Of a stretch of 64,000 nt of DNA, positions 26,163-35,119 are shown piece after piece. Numbering within the stretch: position 1 is the first letter of the stretch; every line of letters begins with the position of its first letter. A model generated the notes under the pieces. That model was given only the letters and a program-made list of their open reading frames with translations. It did not search any database and was not told the DNA's origin. Origin of the DNA: Devosia aurantiaca (GTDB taxonomy: Bacteria; Pseudomonadota; Alphaproteobacteria; Rhizobiales; Devosiaceae). The stretch covers positions 248,001-312,000 of the forward strand of contig NZ_JAALFG010000002.1 of the NCBI RefSeq assembly GCF_011058215.1, in the 5' to 3' direction. A program made the position numbers and the translations under genes.

Positions 26163-27344
26163 ATGACTGACGAGCCGAAAACCGTCTACGCCAATACCTC
26201 TGCGCTGATCGCTGCCGAACAGCCGGATTTTCCGTCGTTCCTGTTTTCGGAACGGGAGTTCCACAAGGCGGTCAAGGTGTTCAAGAAGGGCTTTGACGGG
26301 CTGCTGACTTACGCGGTCAAGTGCAACCCTTCACCGCACATCATTGCGCAGTTGCACAAGGAAGGGCTGACGGCATTCGACGTGGCGTCCAACACCGAAA
26401 TGGAGCTGGTGCGCGATTATGCACCCGGCGCCGTGATGCACTACAACAATCCGATCAAGAACAAGCGCGAGATCGAACGCGCCTATGAAGAGTTCGGCGT
26501 ACGCTCCTTTACCATCGACCACCCGCAGCAGCTTGACCAGCTTGCCGCCGTGGTGTCGCCCTCGCGCGACGTGGAAGTGACCACCCGCTTCAAGGCCGGC
26601 AAGGCGCTCAAGTCCTATGACTTCGGCATCAAGTTCGGCGTCATGGAACAGGGCGCTGCCGAAATCGTCACCGCTGTCGAAAAGATGGGCTATACGCCCA
26701 GCCTCTGCTTCCATGTCGGCTCGCAGTGTGAAGACGCCTATGCCTATGAGCGGCATATCGCGGCGGCATCGCGCATCGTCGAAGAGAGCGGCATCGAACT
26801 TAAGCGCCTTAATATCGGCGGCGGCTATCCGGCCCCCTACCCGACCAGCGAAGCGCCGCCGATGATCTATTATTTCGAGACCATCGGGCAAGCCGTGCAC
26901 GACCACTTCGGTGAGAAGAACAAGCCGGAGCTGATCATCGAGCCAGGCCGGGCGCTCGTGACGTCTTCGACCTCACTGCTGCTGCGCGTCAAGCACCAGC
27001 GCGGCGGCCAATCGGTTTATGTCAACGACGGCGCCTATGGCGCGCTGATGGAAGTCAAGTTCATGCATTTCACTCCGCCGGTGCGAGTGTGGCGTGGTCC
27101 GCGCATCCACGACAATGACCAGGAATTCTCCGAATTCACCGTCTGGGGCCCCACCTGCGACAGCTACGACGTGCTGCCCCAGGTCTTCACCCTGCCGGCC
27201 GATATCGACGAGGACGACTGGATCGAATTCGGCCTCATGGGTGCCTATACCCAGGCCTCGTTGACGCCGTTCAACGGCTTCGTGCGCCGCGATCAGTACT
27301 GGGTGGATGAGGTTTATACGGGCAAGGACGTGGCGCCGGAGTAA
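26163..27344 (+). CDS. Type III PLP-dependent decarboxylase, probably ornithine (or ornithine/lysine) decarboxylase
   Basis: Alanine-racemase-fold decarboxylase making putrescine or cadaverine for polyamine synthesis. It is 393 residues. The PLP-binding lysine is K53 in YAVKCNP. HVGSQCED, the phosphate loop NIGGGYPAPY and EPGR (260-263) bind the cofactor. C332 in GPTCDSYDVL is the catalytic cysteine of eukaryotic-type ornithine decarboxylases and argues against diaminopimelate decarboxylase. Homologues in Alphaproteobacteria accept ornithine and sometimes lysine. It is preceded by a structured leader and followed by a hairpin. Substrate choice remains inferred. Confidence 0.88.
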   Translation: MTDEPKTVYANTSALIAAEQPDFPSFLFSEREFHKAVKVFKKGFDGLLTYAVKCNPSPHIIAQLHKEGLTAFDVASNTEMELVRDYAPGAVMHYNNPIKNKREIERAYEEFGVRSFTIDHPQQLDQLAAVVSPSRDVEVTTRFKAGKALKSYDFGIKFGVMEQGAAEIVTAVEKMGYTPSLCFHVGSQCEDAYAYERHIAAASRIVEESGIELKRLNIGGGYPAPYPTSEAPPMIYYFETIGQAVHDHFGEKNKPELIIEPGRALVTSSTSLLLRVKHQRGGQSVYVNDGAYGALMEVKFMHFTPPVRVWRGPRIHDNDQEFSEFTVWGPTCDSYDVLPQVFTLPADIDEDDWIEFGLMGAYTQASLTPFNGFVRRDQYWVDEVYTGKDVAPE

Positions 27345-27370
27345 GGCGAACCGTCGATCAATTCAGAACG

Positions 27371-27397
27371 AAAAATTGCCGGGCATGTCCCGGCAAT
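27371..27397. terminator. Terminator between decarboxylase and ParB-like genes
   Basis: ATTGCCGGG (27375-27383), a CATGT loop and CCCGGCAAT (27389-27397) form a perfect 9-bp stem. On the minus strand it is followed by a T run (27375-27371), and on the plus strand only by CTGTTTA. It is therefore strongest for the minus-strand gene. Confidence 0.8.
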
Positions 27398-27409
27398 CTG
27401 TTTATCAAG

Positions 27410-27910
27410 TCAGCGCCGCTGCCAGAGCCGAGCGAGGCCTCCATCCCAATATTTGAGGGCAATCAGGATGCGCCGGTCGACAGGGGCATGGAGCACCAGG
27501 AGCTCGACCTCAAATGGCTTATCACTCATGTAGAGCGCGACGGCACGATGATTGCCATCCATCAGGAACATTCCGTCCATGCCAAGGTCATAGACCGGCA
27601 AAACCCACCGTGGCGCCTTCGAGTGCTCCAGCAACTGCACGTATTGGAGGAACGCGGCACGGTTGGCCGGGCTGAAAGCATCAAGGCTCTCGGCAATGTG
27701 CCGGACTGTCATTGGTTTGGAGAATGGATTATCGAGCGCTGTCTCAACCTTGCGCCCGACACGGCGATAGGCGGAGAACATAGACCCCAAGGCCTGACGC
27801 TCGCTGAGAAGCACACGACTGGTGTGTCCTCTCGAGGCAGGCAGCCGATCAAGATGCAGCCGCATACGGATGTCAGGCAGATAGGGGTCGAGCGCGGCCA
27901 AATCGGTCAT
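27410..27910 (-). CDS. Hypothetical protein with ParB/Srx-like MDGNHR motif
   Basis: A 166-residue soluble protein with no confident family. The segment LPVYDLGMDGMFLMDGNHRAVALYM (about 104-128) resembles the ParB/sulfiredoxin nucleotide-binding core, where a Gly-Asn-His-Arg turn contacts phosphate. The rest is basic and helical (RRVGRKVETAL, then an AESLDAF segment). No parA, partition site or toxin partner is adjacent. It is followed by a strong terminator and transcribed alone. It could be a small ParB-fold kinase or nuclease; I would not go further. Confidence 0.6.
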   Translation of the reverse strand: MTDLAALDPYLPDIRMRLHLDRLPASRGHTSRVLLSERQALGSMFSAYRRVGRKVETALDNPFSKPMTVRHIAESLDAFSPANRAAFLQYVQLLEHSKAPRWVLPVYDLGMDGMFLMDGNHRAVALYMSDKPFEVELLVLHAPVDRRILIALKYWDGGLARLWQRR

Positions 27911-27962
27911 CTCTGCACTTTAGATGACAGTTTTATGAAGGACCAGCGGAACTTCAGTTCGT

Positions 27963-29009
27963 CTAGCTCGCCGGCTTCGCTGGAAGCGATTTGACGATGT
28001 GGAAGCGCAGCGCACTTTCCGCTGCGCTCAGCACTGCTTCTTCTGGCGTGCGATAGGGCCGACCGAGCAAACGCTCGCCCTTGCTGCCGTCGAAATGCTT
28101 CTCGTTGCCTATGTCGTTGATGATCTGACGGATCGTGCCGTTGAACGGCACCATCAGACGGATGATCCAGTCGGGCACGGATTTTACCGTGATCGGGCGA
28201 TCGGAATATGCGCTGCGCAGGATCGCGGCGACTTCGTCATAGCGCGTGAATGGGCTTGTGCAGAGATAGCGCTGGCCGATGCTTTCGGGCTTTTGCAGCG
28301 CCGCGAGATGCATGGCAGCGACGTCACGGACGTCGCTGATGGCAAAACCGATGCGCGGCATGGCTGGGGTCGAGCCGTCCAGGAGGCCGGTGACCATGCC
28401 CAGAGAAATCGAGGCTTCAGGGTCGATAGCAGGCCCAAGAATGGCACCTGGATGGATGGTTGTTAGTTCCATCCCGTTCACCTCGGCAAAGGCCCAGGCG
28501 GCGCGCTCCGCCTTGGTCTTGCCCATGCAATAGGACCAAGAGTGCCGCATGGCGGCAAGATCGGTGAAATGCGCTTCGGTGTAGATCCGTTTGCCGCTTA
28601 CGTGGCCATGCCCATAGCCTACCGTGGCAATCGATGAGGTCATGATTACCCGCTTGACGCCGGCAGCATGGGCGAAGCGCAAAACCCGCTCGGTGCCCTC
28701 TACCGCTGGCCTCACGACAATATCGGGATCCTTGGGCTCGACGCCGAGAATGGCCGCAGCAACATGCATGACGGCATCGACGCCGACCATGGCTTCCGCC
28801 CAACCCCTGTCGCCGAGAAGGTCTGCCTCAACGAGCTCCAGCTGACCAGCCATGCCGGGCGCCAAGGCATCTACCGCGGCCCAGATGCCCGGCACCTTGG
28901 CCTGCCCGCGTACTGTGCCGCGGACCTCGTATCCAGCCTCGAGCAGCTGGCTGATGAGGTGCTTGGCTACAAAGCCGGAGGCACCGGTGACCAGGATCTT
29001 GCCCATCAT
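27963..29009 (-). CDS. NAD(P)-dependent epimerase/reductase (extended SDR, dihydroflavonol-reductase-like)
   Basis: A 348-residue extended short-chain dehydrogenase. Nucleotide-binding motif VTGASGFVAKHL at the N-terminus, the conserved MTSSIATVGYG strand, and catalytic Tyr-Lys in YCMGKTKAE (the usual YxxxK). Closest in style to bacterial aldehyde or ketone reductases of the DFR-like group (ISDVRDVAAMHLAAL is typical). GGGGGA precedes the tandem ATGs at 29009 and 29006. The rplQ terminator stands just upstream, so it has its own promoter or relies on read-through from the ribosomal operon. Substrate unknown. Confidence 0.85.
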   Translation of the reverse strand: MMGKILVTGASGFVAKHLISQLLEAGYEVRGTVRGQAKVPGIWAAVDALAPGMAGQLELVEADLLGDRGWAEAMVGVDAVMHVAAAILGVEPKDPDIVVRPAVEGTERVLRFAHAAGVKRVIMTSSIATVGYGHGHVSGKRIYTEAHFTDLAAMRHSWSYCMGKTKAERAAWAFAEVNGMELTTIHPGAILGPAIDPEASISLGMVTGLLDGSTPAMPRIGFAISDVRDVAAMHLAALQKPESIGQRYLCTSPFTRYDEVAAILRSAYSDRPITVKSVPDWIIRLMVPFNGTIRQIINDIGNEKHFDGSKGERLLGRPYRTPEEAVLSAAESALRFHIVKSLPAKPAS

Positions 29010-29021
29010 GTTCCCCCAAAC

Positions 29022-29054
29022 AAAAAGGCGGCCCCGGGATAACCCGCGACCGCC
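29022..29054 (-). terminator. Terminator of the ribosomal operon after rplQ
   Basis: On the minus strand GGCGG(T)CGCGGG pairs with CCCGGGGCCGCC around an ATAA-type loop and is followed by TTTTT (29026-29022). It lies 24 bases past the rplQ stop and closes the long ribosomal transcript. Confidence 0.8.
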
Positions 29055-29078
29055 TCAAATCATAGCGTCACAACAAGC

Positions 29079-29507
29079 TTACGCTGCTGCGGCTTCATCT
29101 TCATCGTCACGCGTGAAGACCGGACCAGAGTCCTGGCCCTTGGCATCGACGTCGCGATCGACGAATTCGATCACGGCCAGCGGGGCGTTGTCGCCATAGC
29201 GGAAGCCTGCCTTGAGGATGCGGATATAGCCGCCCTGGCGTTCGGCATAGCGCGGGCCGAGCACGGCGAAAAGCTTCTGCACCTGACCTTCGTCGCGGAT
29301 CTGCGAAATGGCCTGGCGGCGGGCATGGAGGTCGCCGCGCTTGCCGAGGGTGATGAGCTTCTCGACGATCGGACGGAGGTCCTTGGCCTTGGGAAGCGTG
29401 GTGACGATCTGTTCGTGCTTGATCAGCGCGGCGGACATGTTGGCGAACATGGCCTTGCGGTGGGAAGCGGTACGGCTGAGTTTGCGGCCGCGATTACCGT
29501 GTCGCAT
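29079..29507 (-). CDS. rplQ: 50S ribosomal protein L17
   Basis: Large-subunit protein at the polypeptide exit side, 142 residues. [20 protein letters not shown] is the diagnostic N-terminus, followed by [27 protein letters not shown] and [25 protein letters not shown]. The C-terminal tail is acidic and alanine-rich, longer than the E. coli protein as in other Alphaproteobacteria. Last gene of the ribosomal cluster, 34 bases after rpoA. Confidence 0.98.
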
Positions 29508-29541
29508 GGGTTATCTCCTAAAGGTCTTGGGCGGCGCCGGA

Positions 29542-30561
29542 TCAGTAATGATCTTCGTAGCGCTTGGCGAGGTCATCAATATTCTCGGGCGGCCAGTTGT
29601 TGACGTCCATTCCGAGATGAAGCCCCATCTGTGCCAGGACCTCCTTGATTTCGTTGAGCGACTTGCGGCCGAAATTGGGGGTCCGCAGCATCTCGGCTTC
29701 CGTCTTCTGGATCAGGTCGCCGATGTAAACGATGTTGTCGTTCTTGAGGCAGTTGGCCGAGCGGACCGACAGTTCGAGTTCGTCGACCTTCTTGAGCAGC
29801 GCCGGGTTGAAGGCCAGTTCAGGAACCGAGTCCTGGGCCTTTTCCTTGGTGGGCTCTTCGAAGTTAACGAAGACCGACAGCTGATCCTGGAGAATACGCG
29901 CGGCATAGGCCACGGCATCTTCCGGCGAGATCGCGCCATTGGTTTCGACCTGAAGGGTCAACTTGTCCTTGTCGAGCGATTCACCGGCACGGGTGGCATC
30001 GACCTTGTAGCTCACGCGACGAACCGGCGAGAACAGCGAGTCGACCGGGATGTAACCGATCGGCGCGTCTTCAGGACGGTTTTTCTCGGCCGGGACATAG
30101 CCCTTGCCGGTATTGACGGTGAACTCGATATTGATCTCGGCACCATCATCGAGATGGCAGATGACGAGATCGGGGTTGAGCACTTCGATATCGCCGGAGA
30201 CCTTGATGTCGCCGGCAGTGACCGAAGCCGGGCCCTGCTTGGAGAGGGTCAGGCGCTTGGGGCCTTCGCCGCCCATCTTGAGCGCGATTTCCTTGACGTT
30301 GAGAACGAGGTCGGTGATGTCCTCGCGCACGCCCGGGAGAGACGAGAATTCATGCAGAATGCCGTCAATCTGGATTGCCGTCACTGCCGCGCCCTGGAGC
30401 GACGACAGCAGCACGCGACGCAGGGCGTTACCAAGGGTAAGCCCGTATCCGCGCTCAAGCGGCTCGGCAACCACCGAGGCCACGCGCGCGTTATCGCTGC
30501 CCGAAACAAAGTCCAGCTTGGTCGGCTTGATAAGTTCCTGCCAGTTCCTCTGGATCGTCAC
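29542..30561 (-). CDS. rpoA: DNA-directed RNA polymerase subunit alpha
   Basis: Assembly platform of RNA polymerase, 339 residues. The N-terminal domain (KLDFVSG...[24 protein letters not shown]) dimerises; the C-terminal domain ([38 protein letters not shown]) contacts activators and UP elements. GTG 30561 is chosen because AAAGGAC precedes it and homology begins at [13 protein letters not shown]. The open frame upstream to 30648 lacks family similarity. A hairpin lies in the rpsK-rpoA spacer. Confidence 0.97.
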   Translation of the reverse strand: MTIQRNWQELIKPTKLDFVSGSDNARVASVVAEPLERGYGLTLGNALRRVLLSSLQGAAVTAIQIDGILHEFSSLPGVREDITDLVLNVKEIALKMGGEGPKRLTLSKQGPASVTAGDIKVSGDIEVLNPDLVICHLDDGAEINIEFTVNTGKGYVPAEKNRPEDAPIGYIPVDSLFSPVRRVSYKVDATRAGESLDKDKLTLQVETNGAISPEDAVAYAARILQDQLSVFVNFEEPTKEKAQDSVPELAFNPALLKKVDELELSVRSANCLKNDNIVYIGDLIQKTEAEMLRTPNFGRKSLNEIKEVLAQMGLHLGMDVNNWPPENIDDLAKRYEDHY

Positions 30562-30618
30562 GGTATGTCCTTTCAAATTAGCGACCGCAAAGGCCGCTCC
30601 GCCGCAAACACAATAGGA

Positions 30619-30640
30619 CTCCCGGCCGCGAAGCCGGGAG
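30619..30640 (-). other. Hairpin in the rpsK-rpoA spacer
   Basis: CTCCCGGC and GCCGGGAG form a perfect 8-bp stem with a six-base loop, without a T run. It may stabilise or separate the rpoA message or modulate its translation. Confidence 0.5.
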
Positions 30641-30657
30641 GTATCCAATGGTCTAGA

Positions 30658-31049
30658 TTAGACGCGGCGCCGCTTGCGCGGACGGCAGCCATTGTGCGGG
30701 ATCGACGTGACGTCGCGGATCGAGGTGACGTTGAAGCCAGCGGCCTGGAGAGCACGCAGAGCAGACTCACGGCCTGAACCCGGACCGCGAACTTCGACCT
30801 CAAGGGTCTTCATGCCGTGTTCCTGCGCCTTCTTGGCAGCATCTTCGGCAGCAACCTGAGCAGCATAGGGGTCGACTTGCGCGAGCCCTTGAAGCCCATG
30901 ACGCCCGAGGACGACCACGAAATCGTGTTGCCCTGCATGTCGGCGATGGTGACCATGGTGTTGTTGAACGAAGCGTTCACGTGGGCAACGCCAGACGTAA
31001 TGTTCTTGCGTTCCTTGCGCTTGACGCGCGCGGTATCAGTCTTAGCCAT
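30658..31049 (-). CDS. rpsK: 30S ribosomal protein S11, frameshifted in this sequence
   Basis: Platform protein of the small subunit, 130 residues after correction. The N-terminal part ([41 protein letters not shown]) and the C-terminal part ([38 protein letters not shown]) are in different frames. The break is the G4 run at 30868-30871. One more base restores [14 protein letters not shown], the universal S11 sequence. As S11 is essential, a sequence error is far more likely than a null gene. Confidence 0.95.
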
Positions 31050-31178
31050 TCATTTCCTCGATGGGTATCGGCGCTGCCGTAATGCCAGCAGCTCCACCAC
31101 GGAAGAAACGGTGCAAGCCAAAAAGCTTGCCCCGCCCTTCCAATCAAACACCTGCCCCGCGTCTGCGGGAAACAGAGA

Positions 31179-31547
31179 TTACTTCTTCTTGCCGGCGATC
31201 GGCTTGGCCGGACCCTTGCGGGTGCGGGCATTGGTGTGGGTGCGCTGACCGCGGACCGGAAGGCCACGGCGGTGGCGCAGGCCACGGTAGTTACCAAGAT
31301 CCATCAGGCGCTTGATGTTCATCGCCACGTTGCGGCGAAGATCGCCTTCCACGACGTAGTCGCGGTCGATGGCTTCACGGATCTGGATGACTTCGGCGTC
31401 GGTCAGTTCATTGACACGGCGCTCGGCCGGAATACCGACCTTCTCGGTGATATCCTTGGCGAACTTGTCGCCGATCCCGTGAATATACTGCAGCGCGATG
31501 ACCACGCGCTTATTCGTCGGGATGTTGACGCCAGCAATACGAGCCAC
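31179..31547 (-). CDS. rpsM: 30S ribosomal protein S13
   Basis: Head protein of the small subunit that contacts the P-site tRNA and L5. It is 122 residues: [20 protein letters not shown], helix-two-turn-helix with [13 protein letters not shown], and the basic tail [22 protein letters not shown] ending GKKK. It follows adk after a 170-base spacer, with rpsK 129 bases downstream. No rpmJ (L36) gene lies next to it. Confidence 0.98.
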   Translation of the reverse strand: MARIAGVNIPTNKRVVIALQYIHGIGDKFAKDITEKVGIPAERRVNELTDAEVIQIREAIDRDYVVEGDLRRNVAMNIKRLMDLGNYRGLRHRRGLPVRGQRTHTNARTRKGPAKPIAGKKK

Positions 31548-31720
31548 GTCTGCTCTCCTTCATTCACACGCGCCATCGCGGCGGGTGCCTTTAAACAACA
31601 AGGGACCGGATTTCGACCCCCAACTAAGGGAGAACCGAATCCAGCCCAATGATCCATGAGACTGGTGCGGTTCTTTAAGGATAGAACCGAGCAGAGTCAA
31701 CAGCCCCTGCACGGCTCGAA

Positions 31721-32284
31721 TTACTTGCCGAGCGCGGACTTGATTGCGTCGGTGACTTCTTCGACGGGCGACATGCCGTCGACAGTTTTGACCAAGTTCT
31801 GGCGACCATAATAGTCGACCAGCGGAGCCGTGCTGCTCTGGTAGACATCGAGGCGCTTGCGGATCACGTCCGGATTGTCGTCCGGACGGTTGCTGTCCTT
31901 GGAACGCTGGATGACGCGGCGCACGAGCTCGTCGGCATCCGCCTTGAGCTCGATGACGGCGTCGAGCGCAACGCCCTTGTCCGCCAGCATGCCGTCGAGG
32001 GCTTCGGCCTGCGCGATGGTGCGCGGGAAGCCGTCGAGGATGAAGCCTGGCTTGCAGTCTTCAGCATCGAGGCGTTCGGAGACGATGCCATTGACGATGG
32101 CGTCGGAAACGAGATCACCCCGATCCATGATCGCCTTGGCCTCGAGGCCAAGCTGGGTCTGGTCGGCGATGGCCGACCGGAGGATGTCACCGGTCGACAG
32201 TTGGGGGATGCCATAGGCTTCCACCAAGATCTTGGCCTGGGTGCCCTTCCCCGCCCCCGGCGGGCCCAACAGGATCAATCTCAT
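31721..32284 (-). CDS. adk: Adenylate kinase
   Basis: Interconverts ATP and AMP with two ADP. It is 187 residues, the short form without the zinc/LID insertion: P-loop GPPGAGKGTQ near the N-terminus, then LSTGDILRSAI, FILDGFPRTIAQAEALD and RSKDSNRPDDNPDVIRKRLD, where the short LID stands. Its ATG overlaps the secY stop by four bases (ATGA). Adk beside SecY is the usual alphaproteobacterial and general bacterial order. Confidence 0.97.
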   Translation of the reverse strand: MRLILLGPPGAGKGTQAKILVEAYGIPQLSTGDILRSAIADQTQLGLEAKAIMDRGDLVSDAIVNGIVSERLDAEDCKPGFILDGFPRTIAQAEALDGMLADKGVALDAVIELKADADELVRRVIQRSKDSNRPDDNPDVIRKRLDVYQSSTAPLVDYYGRQNLVKTVDGMSPVEEVTDAIKSALGK

Positions 32285-33618
32285 CGACGCTTGCCTCCAC
32301 CAAGACGGGACTTCTTCAAGAGCCCTTCATACTGCTGCGCGACCAGATGGCTCTGGATCTGCGTGATGGTGTCCAAAGTCACCGTCACCATGATCAGGAG
32401 CGACGTGCCGCCAATAAACTGGCTGACGGCCAGCTGGCTGAACATAACTTCCGGAATCAGCGCCACGAAGGTCAGGTACAAGGCACCCACAACGGTGATG
32501 CGCGTCAACACATAGTCGATGTGCTGCGCCGTGCGCTCACCCGGACGAATGCCCGGAATAAAGCCGCCGGAGCGCTTGAGGTTGTCAGCCGTTTCGGTCG
32601 GGTTGAAGACAATGGCCGTGTAGAAGAAGGCAAAGAAGATGATGAGGAAGGCAAAGAGCGCCAGATAAAGCGGCTGCCCACGGCCAAGGAGCGCCGTCAC
32701 GGTGGTCAGCCAGCCCGGCGCATTGCCCTGCGCGGCAAAAGACGCAATGGTCGCCGGCAGCAGCAGAAGCGAAGAGCCGAAGATCACCGGGATAACGCCC
32801 GAGGTGTTGAGCTTGAGCGGCAGATGCGAGCTTTCGCCCTGGAACATCTTGTTGCCGACCTGGCGCTTCGGATACTGGATCAGCAAGCGGCGCTGGGCGC
32901 GTTCAAAGAACACGATGACCGCGATAACGATTAGGGCCAGAAGGATCATGCCGATGCCTGCAAAGGCTGGCAGCGCCCCGGTCCGGCTGAGTTCGAGGGT
33001 CTGCGCAACGGTGGACGGCAGGTTGGCCACGATGCCGGCAAAGATGATCAGCGAAATACCGTTGCCGACGCCACGGGCGGTGATCTGCTCACCCAGCCAC
33101 ATCAGGAACATGGTGCCGCCGACAAGCGTGATCACGGTCGAGATGCGGAAGAACCAGCCGGGGTTGAGAACCACGCCCTGGCTGCCTTCCAGACCCACGG
33201 CAATGCCATAGGCCTGAACCATACAGAACACGACCGCGAGGTAACGGGTATACTGGTTCATCTTGCGGCGACCTGCTTCACCCTCTTTCTTGAGGGCTTC
33301 GAGGCGCGGCGATGCCGTAGCGATCACCTGCACCACGATCGAGGCGGTGATGTAGGGAATGAGGTTGAGGGCGAAGATCGCCATACGCTCGACCGCACCA
33401 CCGGAGAACATGTTGAACATGCCGATGATGCCCTGCTGCGACTGCTCGAACGTCGCGCGGAAAGCGTCGGGATCGATGCCCGGAACCGGAATGAAGGTGC
33501 CCAAACGATAAACAAGCAGCGCGCCCAGTGTGAACCAGATGCGCTGCTGAAGGGCTTTCGCCTTCGAAAAGGTCGAGAAAGAAAGATTACGTGCCAGCTG
33601 TTCGGCTGCGGACGCCAT
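32281..33618 (-). CDS. secY: Protein translocase subunit SecY
   Basis: Central channel of the Sec translocon, 445 residues, ten membrane helices. Landmarks: LGTFIPVPGIDP in the first helix-plug region, GGAVERMAIFALNLIPYITASI, GLEGSQG, PFAFLIIFFAFFYTAIVFNP-type helix near residue 320, and the last cytoplasmic loop. The region upstream is separated from rplO by a strong hairpin terminator, so secY and the genes after it may be expressed from a separate promoter in the 229-base spacer. Confidence 0.97.
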   Translation of the reverse strand: MASAAEQLARNLSFSTFSKAKALQQRIWFTLGALLVYRLGTFIPVPGIDPDAFRATFEQSQQGIIGMFNMFSGGAVERMAIFALNLIPYITASIVVQVIATASPRLEALKKEGEAGRRKMNQYTRYLAVVFCMVQAYGIAVGLEGSQGVVLNPGWFFRISTVITLVGGTMFLMWLGEQITARGVGNGISLIIFAGIVANLPSTVAQTLELSRTGALPAFAGIGMILLALIVIAVIVFFERAQRRLLIQYPKRQVGNKMFQGESSHLPLKLNTSGVIPVIFGSSLLLLPATIASFAAQGNAPGWLTTVTALLGRGQPLYLALFAFLIIFFAFFYTAIVFNPTETADNLKRSGGFIPGIRPGERTAQHIDYVLTRITVVGALYLTFVALIPEVMFSQLAVSQFIGGTSLLIMVTVTLDTITQIQSHLVAQQYEGLLKKSRLGGGKRR

Positions 33619-33800
33619 ATATCGCTCCTATGGCCAGGACCGGCATCGTTCGGATCGAACGCGGGACGCCGCCCCAGTCATTTATTGCGCATCGTGCGGA
33701 GCGGAAAACCGGTTGCCACTGCCCGCCCGATGCCTTGAAGGCCAGGTGCGCTCGGAGCGCACGAGGAGCATATGGGACTGCAACCCCGGCGCAACAAACC

Positions 33801-33835
33801 AAAAAGACGCACCCAACCTTTAGGTCGGGTACGTC
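33801..33835 (-). terminator. Strong terminator or attenuator between rplO and secY
   Basis: On the minus strand GACGTACCCGACC, a TAAA loop and GGTTGGGTGCGTC make a 13-bp stem (two G-U pairs) followed by TTTTT (33805-33801). It starts 13 bases past the rplO stop. Confidence 0.85.
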
Positions 33836-33847
33836 CTGCCGAGTGGA

Positions 33848-34348
33848 TTACTTGGCGTAGGGGGTCTTCTTCCAGGTCTCTTTGACCGGGATGAGGTCGA
33901 GCTTGCCACCGGCAGCTTCAATAGCAGCGGCAGCGCCCTTGGTGGCATAGTCGACGTTGAACGAAACGTTCTTGGCCGAGAAGCCTTCGGAGCCGATCAG
34001 ACGCACGCCATCCTTGGGACGACGGATCAGGCCGGCTGCAACCATGGCCGCGGCATCGACGACACCGCTGGTGTCGAGCTTGCCGCTGTCGATATAGGCC
34101 TGCAGGCGGTCGATGCGGACTTCATTGAAATCCTTCGGATTCCAAGCATTGAAGCCACGCTTCGGCATACGCATGTGGAGCGGCATCTGGCCGCCTTCAA
34201 AGCCGTTGATCGCGACACCGGCACGAGCCGTCTGGCCCTTGCCGCCGCGGCCACCGGTCTTGCCGACGCCCGAACCGATACCGCGACCCACGCGAACGCG
34301 GGTCTTGGAGGAACCGGGATTGTCCCGGAGTTCATTCAAACGGGTCAT
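33848..34348 (-). CDS. rplO: 50S ribosomal protein L15
   Basis: Late-assembly protein of the large subunit, 166 residues. The basic, glycine-rich N-terminus (RLNELRDNPGSSKTRVRVGRG, then GKTGGRGGKGQTARAG) threads into 23S rRNA; GFEGGQMPLHMRMPKRGF is the family signature, and a globular beta domain follows. It lies 10 bases after rpmD. A terminator follows, so it ends a transcription segment. Confidence 0.97.
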   Translation of the reverse strand: MTRLNELRDNPGSSKTRVRVGRGIGSGVGKTGGRGGKGQTARAGVAINGFEGGQMPLHMRMPKRGFNAWNPKDFNEVRIDRLQAYIDSGKLDTSGVVDAAAMVAAGLIRRPKDGVRLIGSEGFSAKNVSFNVDYATKGAAAAIEAAGGKLDLIPVKETWKKTPYAK

Positions 34349-34358
34349 GATAGCTCCC

Positions 34359-34546
34359 TTACTCGCCGACGACGCGGACGAGGTGCGGGATCTTGTTGAT
34401 CATGCCGCGAACTTCGGGCGTATCAACCAGCTCACGCTGCTTGTTCATCTTGTTGAGCCCGAGACCGATTAGGGTCGCGCGCTGGCTCTTCTCGCGGCGA
34501 TCGGCGAACCGATCTGCTGCACGGTAATGGTCTTGCCATCAGCCAT
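34359..34546 (-). CDS. rpmD: 50S ribosomal protein L30, frameshifted in this sequence
   Basis: A 62-residue L30 after correction: [16 protein letters not shown], then [17 protein letters not shown] and a C-terminus RVVGE. The two parts lie in different frames. The break is at about 34498-34500, where the coding strand reads ATCGCCGCGAG instead of ATCCGCCGCGAG. The stop is at 34359-34361 and the gene fits exactly between rpsE and rplO, as in other bacteria. The missing base is not in a long run, unlike most other breaks in the window. Confidence 0.88.
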
Positions 34547-34566
34547 AATAGTTCTCCAGGGCCCTA

Positions 34567-35099
34567 TCAGGCTTCGACGGCAGCTTCGCCGCGGCGAGCC
34601 TGCAGTTCGAAACCTTAAGGCCGCGACGGGCAGCCACCGAGCGCGGGCTATCGACGTTCTTGAGAGCGTCGAAAGTGGCGCGGACCATGTTGTAGGGGTT
34701 CGAGGTACCGGTCGACTTGGCAACGATGTCGTTGATGCCAAGGGTCTCGAACACGGCGCGCATTGGACCACCGGCGATGATGCCGGTACCGGGAACGGCT
34801 GCACGCAGCACGACCTTGCCGGCGCCGTGGCGGCCGGTGATGTCGTGGTGCAGGGTCCGGGCGTCGCGCAGCGGCACGCGGATCATCTGGCGCTTGGCCT
34901 GTTCGGTTGCCTTGCGGATCGCTTCTGGAACTTCGCGGGCCTTGCCGTGGCCGAAGCCGACGCGACCCTTCTGGTCACCAACAACGACGAGGGCTGCGAA
35001 ACCAAAGCGCTTGCCGCCCTTCACAACCTTGGCCACACGGTTGATGTGAACCAGGCGATCGACGAACTCGCTTTCGCGCTCTTGTACGTCTCTGCTCAT
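34567..35099 (-). CDS. rpsE: 30S ribosomal protein S5, frameshifted near its C-terminus
   Basis: Decoding-fidelity protein, about 177 residues after correction. The double-stranded RNA-binding-like domain ([41 protein letters not shown]) and the second domain ([34 protein letters not shown]) are intact. Near 34608 the frame shifts: the coding strand has TCGAACTG where TCGGAACTG would continue as [16 protein letters not shown] and stop at 34567-34569. Uncorrected, it would run on with an unrelated tail and overlap rpmD. Confidence 0.93.
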
Positions 35100-35119
35100 T
35101 TTATCTTTTCCTCGCCGGG

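Noticed and set aside
30868..30871. Programmed frameshift in rpsK (and in other ribosomal genes)
   Set aside because: No slippery heptamer with a downstream pseudoknot or stimulatory Shine-Dalgarno is evident. S11 is not known to use frameshifting, and the same type of break occurs in too many unrelated genes.
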